Origin: Planctomycetota bacterium
GTDB lineage: Bacteria; Planctomycetota; UBA1135; GCA-002686595
Length of the DNA stretch: 64,000 bases
Assembly (NCBI GenBank): GCA_012959785.1
Contig: DUCM01000021.1
Span: 50,442 to 114,441 of the forward strand
Direction of reading: 5' to 3'
The notes beneath the pieces are model-generated. The model was not told where the DNA came from and searched no databases. It worked only from the letters and a program-made list of their open reading frames with translations. Position numbers and translations under genes: made by a program. Positions 16,158 to 24,810 of the stretch are shown in pieces; positions within the stretch are counted from its first letter, which is position 1, and the number at the start of each line of letters is the position of its first letter.

Positions 16158-17882
16158 TCAGCTCGGCATCTTCTCGGTCATGGGGATCCAATCGCGATCC
16201 GGGCCCAACTTGGGGTTGCTGAATTCGTGCGGGCCCGAAAGCACCGTGGGGATTTGCACGAAGTTGCAGTGGGGCACCGGGGTCTCGGTGAGCCAGTCCA
16301 GGGTGCCGACTTGCCAGGGGTTGGAGTCGGCTTTGGGGCCCCACCAACGACTTTTGATGAAGTTGTAGACGAAGACCAACTGCGCGGCTCCCAGGAGGAA
16401 CGCGGCGTGGGTGGCGTAGCGGTTCATGTGCTGCAAGGCCTCTAGGTATTCGACCGAGGTGTGGTCGTAGTAACGCCGCGGCATACCCGCGTAGCCCATG
16501 ACAAACATCAGGCAGAACAGTGTCACCAGGGGCACGAAGGAGCCCCAGAAGTGGATCTTGCCCAAAGTCTCGTTCATCTGCCGCGCGAACATCTTGGGGA
16601 ACCAGAAGTAGATCCCGCCGAAGGTGGCGAAGAGCGCAGAGGCGGCCATGGTCAGGTGAAAGTGGCCCACGATGAACATGGTGTCGTGCAGGAAGATGTC
16701 CGTGCCGATGGTTGCGCAGTAAATGCCCGTAAGACCGCCGAGGCCGAAGACAAAGATCACTCCGATGGAGAACAACATCGGTGTCGTCAGCCGCAGGTTG
16801 CCTTTCCAGAGCGTGTGCAACCAGTTGAAGAACAGGATCTCGGCTGGGACCGAGATGATCATGGTCAAGAGCATGAAGCTCTCACCGAGCATGGGCGAGA
16901 GGCCGGTGGTGAACATGTGGTGGCCGTAGACTACCGCCGACAAGATCGTTACCGCCGCCATGGCTCCCACGGAAATGCGATAGCCAAAAGCCGGCTTGCG
17001 TGCGAAGAACGACAAGAGGTCGCCGATGATTCCCCAGGCGGGCAGGATCAGGATGTAAACCTCTGGGTGGCCGAAGATCCAGAAGAGGTGTTGGTAGAGG
17101 ATCGGGTCGCCTCCGCCGCCACCCTGCATGATCGAGGCGGGCACGAAGAAGGTCGTGCCAAAGACGCGGTCAAGGAAGAGCAGGATCATGGCCGAGCCGA
17201 TGACCGGGATGAAGAGCACGTTCAGGACCGATGTCAGGAAGATCCCCCAGACCGTGAGCGGCAGGCGATCCCAGGTCATGCCCGGTGCGCGCAAGCGGAT
17301 CACGGTGGTCATATAGTTGATGCCACCCATGATCGAACTGGCGCCGATCAGGAAAACCGCCAGGGCCCAGAGGGTTTCGCCTTGGCCCTGGGTGCCCACG
17401 GTGGTGGAGAGGGTCGGGTAACCCGTCCAACCCGCTTCGGTGGCTCCCATGGGCACGAACAGGGAGTAGAAGCCCACGGCGCCGCCTGCGAACATGGCCC
17501 AGAAGGACAGCATGTTTAGGGTCGGGAAGATCATGTCCCGGGCGCCAATCATAAGGGGGATGCACCAGTTGCCAAGGGCGCCGATCATCAGGGGCGTCAG
17601 CCCCAGGAAGATCATGATCGTCCCGTGCATGGTGAAGAGCGTGTTGTAGGTCGCCGGGTCGAGCACTCCCTCGGTGCGGGGGAAGAGCAGCGCTCCGATG
17701 AGCGGCACGGGTTCGCCTGGGTTGGCGAGTTGCCAGCGAATCATCATGGCCATGATGCCGCCGATGCCGAGCCAGATCAGCCCGAACCACATGAACTGCT
17801 TGGCGATGACCTTGTGGTCGGTGGAGAAGACGTGCTTCGAGAGGAAAGTCGTCGGTTCCGGATGGATGTGATCAGTGCTCAT
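16158..17882 (-). CDS. coxA: Cytochrome c oxidase subunit I
   Basis: 574 residues with about 12 membrane spans. Heme a and CuB ligands are visible: TMHGTIM (low-spin heme His), GHPEVYILILPAWG (CuB His and cross-linked Tyr), VVYGHHMFTTG (CuB His pair) and MFIVGHFHLTM (heme a3 and heme a His). The Glu of HPEVY and an Asp in GARDMIFP suggest an A-type oxidase with D- and K-channels. It catalyses reduction of O2 to water with proton pumping. The C-terminal ~50 residues (WGPKADSNPW) are soluble. The stop is 13 bp from the next gene, and the start is 6 bp after subunit II. Confidence 0.95.
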   Translation of the reverse strand: MSTDHIHPEPTTFLSKHVFSTDHKVIAKQFMWFGLIWLGIGGIMAMMIRWQLANPGEPVPLIGALLFPRTEGVLDPATYNTLFTMHGTIMIFLGLTPLMIGALGNWCIPLMIGARDMIFPTLNMLSFWAMFAGGAVGFYSLFVPMGATEAGWTGYPTLSTTVGTQGQGETLWALAVFLIGASSIMGGINYMTTVIRLRAPGMTWDRLPLTVWGIFLTSVLNVLFIPVIGSAMILLFLDRVFGTTFFVPASIMQGGGGGDPILYQHLFWIFGHPEVYILILPAWGIIGDLLSFFARKPAFGYRISVGAMAAVTILSAVVYGHHMFTTGLSPMLGESFMLLTMIISVPAEILFFNWLHTLWKGNLRLTTPMLFSIGVIFVFGLGGLTGIYCATIGTDIFLHDTMFIVGHFHLTMAASALFATFGGIYFWFPKMFARQMNETLGKIHFWGSFVPLVTLFCLMFVMGYAGMPRRYYDHTSVEYLEALQHMNRYATHAAFLLGAAQLVFVYNFIKSRWWGPKADSNPWQVGTLDWLTETPVPHCNFVQIPTVLSGPHEFSNPKLGPDRDWIPMTEKMPS

Positions 17883-17888
17883 GATGAA

Positions 17889-18710
17889 TTACTGTTGCCA
17901 CTCCCAAGCCCACTGGGCTTCGGTGTCGTCTTGATCGTGGGCGGCGGCAGAGAGGGGACTCGCTTCTTGTTCCCAGAGGTCGAATTCTTCGGTCTCGAGG
18001 ACCTGGACTGTGCCGAACATTTTGTAGTGGGCGAAGCCACACAGTTCGGCGCAGAGGATGGTGAACTGGCCGGCCTCGGTGGGCCGAAACCAGGTGGTAT
18101 TGATCGCGCCGGGGTTGACATCTTTTTTCATGCGCATCTCGGGCAGGAAGAGCGAGTGGATCACATCCTTGCTAGTCATCTGCAAGCTCACCGCACGGCC
18201 CTTGGGTACGGTCAACTCGTTGATGCTGAGGATGTCGTCGGCGGTGCCGAACTCGCCGTCGAGGCCCGCTGCGCGGAAACTCCAGGCCCACTGCTGGGCC
18301 AGGACCTCGACTCGGTAGGTGTCGGCGGCTGCCGCCTCGGGAATCTTCCAGTAGGCCTCGCGCAAGTCCTTCATGGCGATGGTCAACACCCAGGCGTCGA
18401 GAACGAGAAAAGTTACCACCGAGATGAAGGCGGTCAGGCGCTTGTCGTGCAGGCTCGTGCCGTGGTCAAAGGAAGCCTTGTGTCCGGGGCGCTCGCGGTC
18501 GCGCAGAACCGAGATGCCGATCATGACCAGCACCAACAGGAAGGACACGCCGCAGAGCATGGTGATCAGCCAGAACAGCTCGCCAAAGCGATAGCCGTAA
18601 TCCGAAGCCGGGGAGCCGGGCGTCCAACGCGGGGTGACCTCCTGTGCCTGGGCCAGGCCCGCGAAGAACGCGAGGGCGAGCAGCGCGGCAGTCTTGTTCA
18701 TGATTTGCAT
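17889..18710 (-). CDS. coxB: Cytochrome c oxidase subunit II with CuA site
   Basis: 273 residues: signal peptide (to AQA, ~23), two membrane hairpin helices (~45-70 and ~93-112), then a periplasmic cupredoxin domain. The CuA ligands are in CAELCGFAHYKM, with the upstream His in DVIHSLFLPEM; VLAQQWAWSF is the aromatic electron-entry patch. There is no fused cytochrome c domain, so electrons probably arrive from the separate diheme cytochrome encoded 20 bp upstream. Two nearby starts (18710, 18701) are possible. Confidence 0.93.
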   Translation of the reverse strand: MQIMNKTAALLALAFFAGLAQAQEVTPRWTPGSPASDYGYRFGELFWLITMLCGVSFLLVLVMIGISVLRDRERPGHKASFDHGTSLHDKRLTAFISVVTFLVLDAWVLTIAMKDLREAYWKIPEAAAADTYRVEVLAQQWAWSFRAAGLDGEFGTADDILSINELTVPKGRAVSLQMTSKDVIHSLFLPEMRMKKDVNPGAINTTWFRPTEAGQFTILCAELCGFAHYKMFGTVQVLETEEFDLWEQEASPLSAAAHDQDDTEAQWAWEWQQ

Positions 18711-18729
18711 GATATTTTTGGTTCTGAAG

Positions 18730-19872
18730 CTATTGGCCCTGGCGCAGACCGCCCATGAAGGCGGCGCGTTTTGTGGGTTGGTCCTTGTACTTCTTGATCA
18801 GGCCTTTCACATAGTGGGCCAGGGCCCAAATGTCGCGGTCCGAGAGGGCATCCTTCCACTGTGGCATGGCCGTGCCCTTGATGCCTGCGGCGATGGTTTC
18901 AAAGAGATCCAGGGTGCTGGTGCCGGCGCGCATCTGATGCCAGGTGAAGTCCGGCGGCAGGATCTTGGTGGGTCTGCCGAGCACTTCGTAGCTCGATTCC
19001 TTGAGCACCGGCAGGGTCAGGTTGTCACGGTACTTGGTGCCCGCGTCCTCGCCGCGCAAGGCGGCTAGATTGGTCGGGGTCACATAGCCGGGGTGGCACA
19101 GGTAGCAACTGGCCACTTCGTGGTAAACCAGTTCTCCGCGCTTGAGCGCACCCTTGGCGTCGGACTGCCAGGGATCCTCGCCGGACTCGACCACCTCGCC
19201 GATCTCCGTGAAGATGTCGCGCCAGCCCTCGCCTGGGGGGGAGAGGCTCTTGATGTACTGCAAGATGTCGTACAGCTGTTCATCTGAGAGGTCCCAGGGC
19301 AGCATCGGCGTGCCCGCGAGACCGCGCTTGACCAGGCGCATCAGGGCCGCGTCGCTGGGCAGGGTGCTGATAACCTTGGCGAACTTGAAGTTCTTCTGCA
19401 GGAAGCTGCGCGGGGCAGGGCGCAGGTGTTGGCCCGAGCGGCCGTAGCCGTCGCCTTCGAAGCCGTGGCAACTGGAGCAGTACTGCACGAAATCCTGGCG
19501 CCCGCGGGTCAGTTGCGCGGCAGAAATCCATTGCCAGTAGGCGTACTCCTCTTCCTCTTCGTCGTAGCGTAGCTCGAACGCGCCGCGGGCGTCTTTCCAG
19601 CCACCTTCGTCACCGAGGTCCTCGTCATAGCTGTAGCGTTCGAGGTCCAACTCGGCCTGGGCTGCGAACCACTCCTCACCAGGTGCCCGCAACCAGGTGC
19701 CTTCATCGATGACGAGGTTGATGTTAAGCGGCGCACGCACATGGGGTGCGTCGGGAACATGTGCGCTGGCCTCGTGTTCGGTGGCGTCTTCGCTCGCGTC
19801 TCCCTGGAAGGAACTGAGCGCGATGACCAGGCCGCCAACGATAGAAAGGAGGGAAAGGCTTGCAGGTTTCAT
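18730..19872 (-). CDS. Diheme cytochrome c of the oxidase cluster
   Basis: 380 residues with a signal peptide (to about residue 25), an acidic N-terminal region (~30-120) and two cytochrome c domains: CSSCH at ~132-136 with later MLPW as a possible Met ligand region, and CYLCH at ~257-261 with GTAMPQWKDALSD as the Met-ligand segment. The architecture suggests a dedicated electron donor to the CuA of subunit II. It is the first gene of the cox block, 170 bp downstream of the cupredoxin-like lipoprotein gene. Confidence 0.8.
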   Translation of the reverse strand: MKPASLSLLSIVGGLVIALSSFQGDASEDATEHEASAHVPDAPHVRAPLNINLVIDEGTWLRAPGEEWFAAQAELDLERYSYDEDLGDEGGWKDARGAFELRYDEEEEEYAYWQWISAAQLTRGRQDFVQYCSSCHGFEGDGYGRSGQHLRPAPRSFLQKNFKFAKVISTLPSDAALMRLVKRGLAGTPMLPWDLSDEQLYDILQYIKSLSPPGEGWRDIFTEIGEVVESGEDPWQSDAKGALKRGELVYHEVASCYLCHPGYVTPTNLAALRGEDAGTKYRDNLTLPVLKESSYEVLGRPTKILPPDFTWHQMRAGTSTLDLFETIAAGIKGTAMPQWKDALSDRDIWALAHYVKGLIKKYKDQPTKRAAFMGGLRQGQ

Positions 19873-19921
19873 GGATGCTCTTGAGTGGGCCGAAAGGGAA
19901 AGCCGGTGGATGGTCGTTGCG

Positions 19922-19939
19922 AAAAACTGCCTTGGGCAG
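19922..19939 (-). terminator. Weak terminator/attenuator-like hairpin upstream of the diheme cytochrome
   Basis: Read on the minus strand: CTGCC-CAA-GGCAG followed by five T. The stem is only 5 bp. It lies between the cupredoxin-like lipoprotein gene and the cytochrome c gene, where partial termination would lower expression of the oxidase relative to the lipoprotein. Confidence 0.35.
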
Positions 19940-20042
19940 AGCTCGCCTGGCCTGGTTCCATGTGCTTGGTCATGAAGCAGGCCGGGCGAACAGAGTCCCG
20001 GTTGCCCGAGAAGCTGCGCGTCCTGCCCGCTCGACTGTCTTG

Positions 20043-20930
20043 CTACTTCGAGTCAGCCTTCTTCGGTTCGAAGACGACATTCAGGGTCTCGCTGGCCCCT
20101 TTTGCGAGGGTGACTTCGGCGGATTGGGTGCCGAGGGTCTCGTGCTGGGCACTAATGGTGTAGGTCCCCGGGGGCAGGCCAGTCAGGGAAAAGGCGCCCG
20201 TGGCGTCGCTGACGGTGAAGAACGGGTGGTCGAAGACGACTACATAGGCCTTCATCCAGTCGTGCATGTCGCACTTGACCAGGAATAACTTGTCCTTTCT
20301 CTTCATCGCCTTCTTGATCGGCGCGGCGCCAGCGGGCTGCGCCATGTTGAAGGCTTGGTTGCGGCGCGAGAAGGTGTGCACATTGTGCACGGTGTTGTCG
20401 TTGTTGGAGACTTCGAGCTTCTGCCCAGCCTGGACGGCGAGCACATGGGGCCGGTAGACGCAACCCTTCTGGGTTAGCTTGACCGCGCCCTCGCCCTTGG
20501 GGAACTTCCAGCCCTTGAGGCCCTTCGAGATCGATATGACCACATTTTGCAAACCACCATCGGTGACGATGATTGTCTCTTCGAGGGCCTTCTCGTGGGC
20601 GCTGCACTTGGCGTCCGAACCCATGTCGATGGTCTTGCGCTCGGGGGCCTTACCCTTGAAGGTGATGCGCCCGGACACCGTGGCGTCGCCTTTGGATGCG
20701 TCCCACTTCTCTTTGTCTTCGAGGGGACTGGCTCCGGCAGAGCTGCTGCCAAGGGAGCTCGCGGGAGCGAGCTCCATGGCGGTCTTCGCAAGGCCTGGGG
20801 TCTCGTTTGACGCGTCGGCTTCGGCAGCGGTGGGGGCGACCTTGGACTCTTGCGCGGGGGCGGTGGCTGTTTCGCTGCTGCAGGTTGCGCTGAGGATGAG
20901 GGATAGAATCCCGACGAAGTGAAGTTTCAT
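20043..20930 (-). CDS. Lipoprotein with cupredoxin-like and carboxypeptidase-regulatory-like regions
   Basis: 295 residues. The signal ends in a lipobox (LILSATC, Cys ~17), so it is a membrane-anchored lipoprotein with a Ser/Ala/Glu-rich linker to ~95. Then DATVSGRITFKGKAPE and DGGLQNVVISI, followed by KGCVYRPHVLAVQAGQ, SNNDNTVHNVHTF and LVKCDMHDWMKAYVVVFDH. The His and Cys/Met-rich segments resemble a cupredoxin copper site. A final FSLTGLPPGTYTISAQHE module is the CarboxypepD_reg pattern. Relatives occur next to respiratory genes in Planctomycetota. A copper electron carrier or assembly role is inferred. ATG 20930 is chosen for the lipoprotein signal. Confidence 0.7.
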   Translation of the reverse strand: MKLHFVGILSLILSATCSSETATAPAQESKVAPTAAEADASNETPGLAKTAMELAPASSLGSSSAGASPLEDKEKWDASKGDATVSGRITFKGKAPERKTIDMGSDAKCSAHEKALEETIIVTDGGLQNVVISISKGLKGWKFPKGEGAVKLTQKGCVYRPHVLAVQAGQKLEVSNNDNTVHNVHTFSRRNQAFNMAQPAGAAPIKKAMKRKDKLFLVKCDMHDWMKAYVVVFDHPFFTVSDATGAFSLTGLPPGTYTISAQHETLGTQSAEVTLAKGASETLNVVFEPKKADSK

Positions 20931-21107
20931 TGTCTGTGGAGGAGCTTGTCCGTTGAGAAGAAGTGTGTGGGGAGTTTTTGGGCGTGAGAGGTTACTCCAA
21001 GCGCTGTCAGGCGGTGAGCTTAGCGCCCGGGTTCTGCACGGAAAAGGCGAGTGCCGCGAAAGTTCTGCCGCCATGCTCAGCCCGGGATTCTGCGCCAACG
21101 CCGAATC

Positions 21108-21113
21108 ACTATA
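21108..21113 (-). promoter_or_regulatory. Candidate -10 box upstream of the respiratory cluster
   Basis: On the minus strand TATAGT lies in an AT-rich pocket (21108-21145) in an otherwise GC-rich 248-bp gap, ~178 bp upstream of the lipoprotein ATG. There is no good -35. The AT-rich pocket is real; the promoter assignment is tentative. Confidence 0.25.
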
Positions 21114-21178
21114 CGATAAAAAGACCTGGAAATCCGATAATATCTTCTCCGAGTCGTGACTTCGCTGGGCAGGCCTGC

Positions 21179-22048
21179 TCAGCCCCGTGGTGGGGACTGC
21201 ATACCTTCCAGGAACGGAGCGGCGAGGCGTTCTGACTCCTCATCGCGCACCCGCCCCGGAGCCAGGCGGTGCAGGATTCTCAAGCGTTGGCTCAGGGCCA
21301 GCTTCTGGGCCTGTTTGCCGTTGGGATCCACGGCTTGTAGGGCGCGCAAGCCGCGGGGCCGCAGGGCAAGACGGATGCGACTCACCGCCGCCCGCTGGAA
21401 TGTCGCCAGAAACCCCTTCTTGAGGAGCATTTTCCGATGCGGATTGACCCGCGCCATGGCCCGCCGCCAGGAGTCGCGCTCGGCAATCAAGAGCACATGG
21501 CTGAAGATCAACTTGTTGGTGGTCATGGAGAGCGCCTTACGGGGCACCGTGTCATTGACCAGTTGATCGAGTTCGGCCAACTCGGGCAGGCTCTTCAGAC
21601 GGTTGATGATCTGCCAACGGGCCTTTGGAATGAATTGGTCGGCGCTGAGTTCCCAGTACAGATGCCCCAACCCGCGGGTGCGCGCGTAGCGACTGAGATG
21701 ATAGGGCACGAAATGGTTGTGGGCGATCCCATCGGCGGCGAGGTGTGAGAGGTAGCCGGCGACGAAGGCCTCCTTGCGCGTTGTGTCGGCCAGGGCGCCC
21801 ATCTCCTCCACGATTCCCCAGCGGTGGCAGTGGTTGTAGTCACCGCCGTAGGCCTTGAAGTTGATGATGTCGGCGGCGATCGAGCCGTAGAAGAAGGCGT
21901 CCTTCTCCTCGCCGAGCAGGATGGCCATGGAGCGCGGCAGGAGTTCTCTGCGCCGACGAAAGACGCGCTCGGAGAACTCGAGGTGATGACCGGGGCCCCA
22001 GGCCCAAACAAAACTCAGGGCCAGGGTGAGGAAAAGGAGCAGTGACAT
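21179..22048 (-). CDS. Zinc-dependent phospholipase C family protein
   Basis: 289 residues from the ATG at 22048, which has GACAGGAGTGGC directly upstream as ribosome site. A signal peptide (MSLLLFLTLALSFVWA) is followed at once by WGPGHHLEFSERVF; in this family the mature N-terminal Trp and nearby His bind zinc. More candidate zinc ligands are in GSIAADIINF, HLAADGIAHNHFVPYH and the later HLYWE. It would be exported and hydrolyse phospholipids or act as a related metallo-protein. The C-terminal ~90 residues are basic and Leu/Arg-rich. It is divergent from the GH113-like lipoprotein gene. Confidence 0.7.
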   Translation of the reverse strand: MSLLLFLTLALSFVWAWGPGHHLEFSERVFRRRRELLPRSMAILLGEEKDAFFYGSIAADIINFKAYGGDYNHCHRWGIVEEMGALADTTRKEAFVAGYLSHLAADGIAHNHFVPYHLSRYARTRGLGHLYWELSADQFIPKARWQIINRLKSLPELAELDQLVNDTVPRKALSMTTNKLIFSHVLLIAERDSWRRAMARVNPHRKMLLKKGFLATFQRAAVSRIRLALRPRGLRALQAVDPNGKQAQKLALSQRLRILHRLAPGRVRDEESERLAAPFLEGMQSPPRG

Positions 22049-22162
22049 GCCACTCCTGTCGCACACAAGGCGCCGGTTTGTCGAAGAAAAAGCCCTCCCT
22101 GGACCGAATTTGCCCTCGGGCGGGTCTGGCGGGACCCGGCCCCGGTGTTTCCCCCGGTGTTT

Positions 22163-22290
22163 TCGAAGGGGCCTTGCCCGGTTGTCTTCTTGAAGGGGCC
22201 TTGCCCTGGTGTCTTCTTGAAGGGGCCTTGCCCCGGTGTCTTCTTGAAGGGGCCTTGCCCCGGTGTCTTCTTGAAGGGGCCTTGCCCCGG
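22163..22290. repeat. 27-bp tandem repeat array, about 4.7 copies
   Basis: Units begin at 22163, 22190, 22217, 22244 and 22271 (partial). Units 3 and 4 are identical; unit 2 differs by one base and unit 1 by a few. Later units carry a mini-hairpin GGGGC-CTT-GCCCC. The period is a multiple of three, so the array is open in frame as KGPCPGVFL with the lipoprotein gene downstream. It lies in the 303-bp gap between divergent genes, probably as non-coding or upstream leader sequence. The 15-mer at 22168-22182 recurs exactly at 24736-24750. Confidence 0.9.
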
Positions 22291-22351
22291 GCCTCCCCGT
22301 CAGGGAAAGTGCTCAGGAGCCCCTTCCCCCGCCCGCAACCCCTCGAGCCCC

Positions 22352-24652
22352 TTGCTTCTCCGCCTCTTCCCCTGGATTGCCCTGCTCCTCGTTGCCTGTG
22401 GCGCCGAGCGGGCGGAAACGGCTTCTCCCGGTGAGTTGCGACGGGCCCTCGCGGCGGCGGAGCGCATTGAGGTACGCCTGCTGGCGTCCGCCTCGGGACC
22501 CGCGGCCGAGGGCCTGCGCGAGCGCGTCGCCCTCTCGGCCGCCACCCTGGCCGAGGCCTGGTCGGTGGAGGTTGTGGTGCTCGAAGGCGACGAGCCGGGC
22601 GACTCCCGTGCAGCGCGCATCGTCCTGGGCTCACCTGCGGATGCCCTCGTTCAAGAACTGCTCACTGACGGCGGCGCCAGCCTGCAAGAAGACGGCACCC
22701 TTTCCTGGAACGGTTGCGTCCTACTCGACGCTGGCGATGCCTTCCTGGCCTGCTTCGAAGATCCAGAGCGTCGCGGCTTGCCGCTCAATCTGTTTCTGGC
22801 CTCCGACGCCGCGGGACTCGCGGCCCTCGCCCTTGACCTGACGCCGTGCGCTCGGGCTGGCCTGCGCTTCTTGCACCGCGACCGGCCTTCCCTCGACCTG
22901 CACCTCTCGAGCGGCGGGCGCTCTCTCGTGGCTGGACCCGGAACTCTCCCCGCGCCTGCCTGGCAAAGCGCGCACCGATCAGAGTACTTCCATGCAAGGC
23001 GCGGCCCCGCAGTTAACCCGCAACTCGCCCGGGCCTATGGGAGACGAGTTGAAGACGCCATCGGTTCCCTCGAGGGCTGGGCCGGCGCGGGCCCGCGGGG
23101 TTTTCAGGAGATCTTTCTCGTGCAAAGCGGCGAACGCCAACGAGCCTTGGCCGGCCGCGCCGGGCAGTGGGTTGCGGGCAGCGGCAGCGACTGCGCGTTC
23201 GCCCTTGTGGCCGCGGGAGTTCCCGACGACGGCGGTGCGGGCGCGGCGGCTTGCGCCCTGCGCACCCATCTTGGCGAACCGGCCGCCGCCTGGATGCTCG
23301 AGGCCGCCGGCATCGACGCCGCGGGCTCCTGGTGGGGCAGCGACCTGCGCGACTGGGGCCGGCGCCTGGCCGAGCTCGGCCTCCTGCTTCCAAAAGCAGA
23401 CATCGTCCACGCCGGCGCCGCCGCCGAGCACTCACAACACATCCTGGCACCCCTCAGAGGCCTATTGTGGAGTTTTTTGCGGGAGAGCCGCGGTGCGCCG
23501 GTGCTGCGCTCCCTGTGGCGCGGCGAAGCTTCGCTGGAGATCGACGAGGAGGCCTTTCACGCCTGGCTGGGCGGCCATCCAGGGGGTCTCGAAAGCCTGG
23601 CTCCCGCCGCCCGCGCCGCGCACCTGGGGCGCATCAACGAGTCGGGTTTTTGGCGCGGCGTGGCCTACGCTTCAAACGCTCAACCCGGCGGCGGCTACGA
23701 CTTGCGACAACTTGGCCAGAGTCTTGAGAGCGCGCGCCGACAGACCGCCAACGCCGCCTGCGTGACGAGTTTCTACGCCGCTCGCGCCGCGCCCCTGGCC
23801 GTGCCCGGCGCCGGCTTGCGCCACGGCCGCGAGAGTCTCGAAGGCGACCTTGCCATCGCCCAAGTCTCTGGCGCGGCCCGTGCCCGCGGCCTCTCCTTGC
23901 TGGCCCTGAGACCGCAACTTCTGTTGAGCGAGAGCGCCGGTTATGCGACCTGGCTGCCGCGTACCAGGTCCATCGACTGGGAGGATTTCTACGCAGAGTA
24001 TCGGCCCATGGCCACCCACTACGCTCTCGTGGCAGAGCTGTGCGACTTCGACATTTTGTGCCTGGGCAGCGGCTTGGCGGCGCCGGAGATTTCCACCGGG
24101 CAAAGGGAAAGCATCTTGAGCTTGCGCCGGGCCAACTTGAGCGCGGTCCTGGAGGGGGTGCGGGCGGGCTTCGGCGGAGCCTTGACCTACGCCGCCGACT
24201 GGCCCGGCGAGGCGCGCCATTTCCGCCACTGGGATCAGGTTGACTTCATGGGCGTCTCGTGGTTTCCCTCGAATTACAAACGCGACGCAGGCGCCCGCGG
24301 CCAGGCAGCCCTGCGGCGCGCCTGGAACGCTCAGTTGACCCAGTTGGGCCGCATCGCCGCCAAGGCGGAGAAGCGCCTCTTGGTGATGGAGTTCGGCGTG
24401 CGCTCGACCCGCGGCGGCACCCAGGACACGCGCATGGGGGCAGGGCCAGCCGACGAGAACACGCAGGAGCAGGCGCTGAACGCCCTGTCCCTGGCCATCG
24501 CCGATCTCGCCCAGCAGGGCCTCGAGCCCTTGGGGCTCTTCTGGTGGCATTGGGATGCCGCCGGAGCGGACATGGACCCCGAGCGCCGCAGCTATTCGCT
24601 TCAGGGCCTCGGCTCGAAGCGCAGCCTGGCCAACATCGGTCGCGGCTTGTAG
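22352..24652 (+). CDS. GH113-like (TIM-barrel) lipoprotein
   Basis: About 766 residues from a TTG at 22352, which gives a compact lipoprotein signal (MLLRLFPWIALLLVAC, Cys ~16). The only in-frame ATG upstream (22145) would put the tandem repeats inside the protein. Residues ~25-190 and ~200-400 are an Ala/Gly-rich N-terminal region. The C-terminal ~260 residues have TIM-barrel glycosidase features close to family GH113: LALRPQLLL, DWEDFYAEYRPMATHYA, CDFDILCLGSGL, VDFMGVSWFPSNYK, LLVMEFGVRS (a catalytic-type Glu) and GLFWWHWDA. It probably acts on a beta-linked polysaccharide at the outer surface (inference). A hairpin at 24669-24691 follows the stop. Confidence 0.6.
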   Translation: MLLRLFPWIALLLVACGAERAETASPGELRRALAAAERIEVRLLASASGPAAEGLRERVALSAATLAEAWSVEVVVLEGDEPGDSRAARIVLGSPADALVQELLTDGGASLQEDGTLSWNGCVLLDAGDAFLACFEDPERRGLPLNLFLASDAAGLAALALDLTPCARAGLRFLHRDRPSLDLHLSSGGRSLVAGPGTLPAPAWQSAHRSEYFHARRGPAVNPQLARAYGRRVEDAIGSLEGWAGAGPRGFQEIFLVQSGERQRALAGRAGQWVAGSGSDCAFALVAAGVPDDGGAGAAACALRTHLGEPAAAWMLEAAGIDAAGSWWGSDLRDWGRRLAELGLLLPKADIVHAGAAAEHSQHILAPLRGLLWSFLRESRGAPVLRSLWRGEASLEIDEEAFHAWLGGHPGGLESLAPAARAAHLGRINESGFWRGVAYASNAQPGGGYDLRQLGQSLESARRQTANAACVTSFYAARAAPLAVPGAGLRHGRESLEGDLAIAQVSGAARARGLSLLALRPQLLLSESAGYATWLPRTRSIDWEDFYAEYRPMATHYALVAELCDFDILCLGSGLAAPEISTGQRESILSLRRANLSAVLEGVRAGFGGALTYAADWPGEARHFRHWDQVDFMGVSWFPSNYKRDAGARGQAALRRAWNAQLTQLGRIAAKAEKRLLVMEFGVRSTRGGTQDTRMGAGPADENTQEQALNALSLAIADLAQQGLEPLGLFWWHWDAAGADMDPERRSYSLQGLGSKRSLANIGRGL

Positions 24653-24668
24653 CCCCCGTGGCAGGCTC

Positions 24669-24691
24669 CCGAGCCCGCGCAGAGGGCTCGG
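24669..24691. terminator. Hairpin after the GH113-like gene
   Basis: CCGAGCCC and GGGCTCGG form a perfect 8-bp stem with a 7-nt loop, 17 nt after the stop codon. A second hairpin follows at 24735-24758 (GGGGGCC ... GGCCCCC, 10-nt loop). Neither has a T-run. They may slow or end transcription before the HEAT-repeat gene. Confidence 0.4.
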
Positions 24692-24810
24692 TGCTGGCCT
24701 GCGACGGCCTGCTCCGGCAGTTTGTCGTATCCTCGGGGGCCTTGCCCGGTAGGCCCCCTCCCGGCGATCGCCCCGAGAGCCCCCGCGCGCCCCCTCCCTC
24801 TCTTCAGCTC

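Noticed and set aside
16461..18758. Long plus-strand open frames opposite oxidase subunits I and II
   Set aside because: The minus strand carries all catalytic motifs; the plus-strand peptides are Gln/Asp/Gly/His-rich antisense shadows.
22163..22290. CRISPR array
   Set aside because: The 27-bp units are directly adjacent with no spacers and no cas genes nearby.
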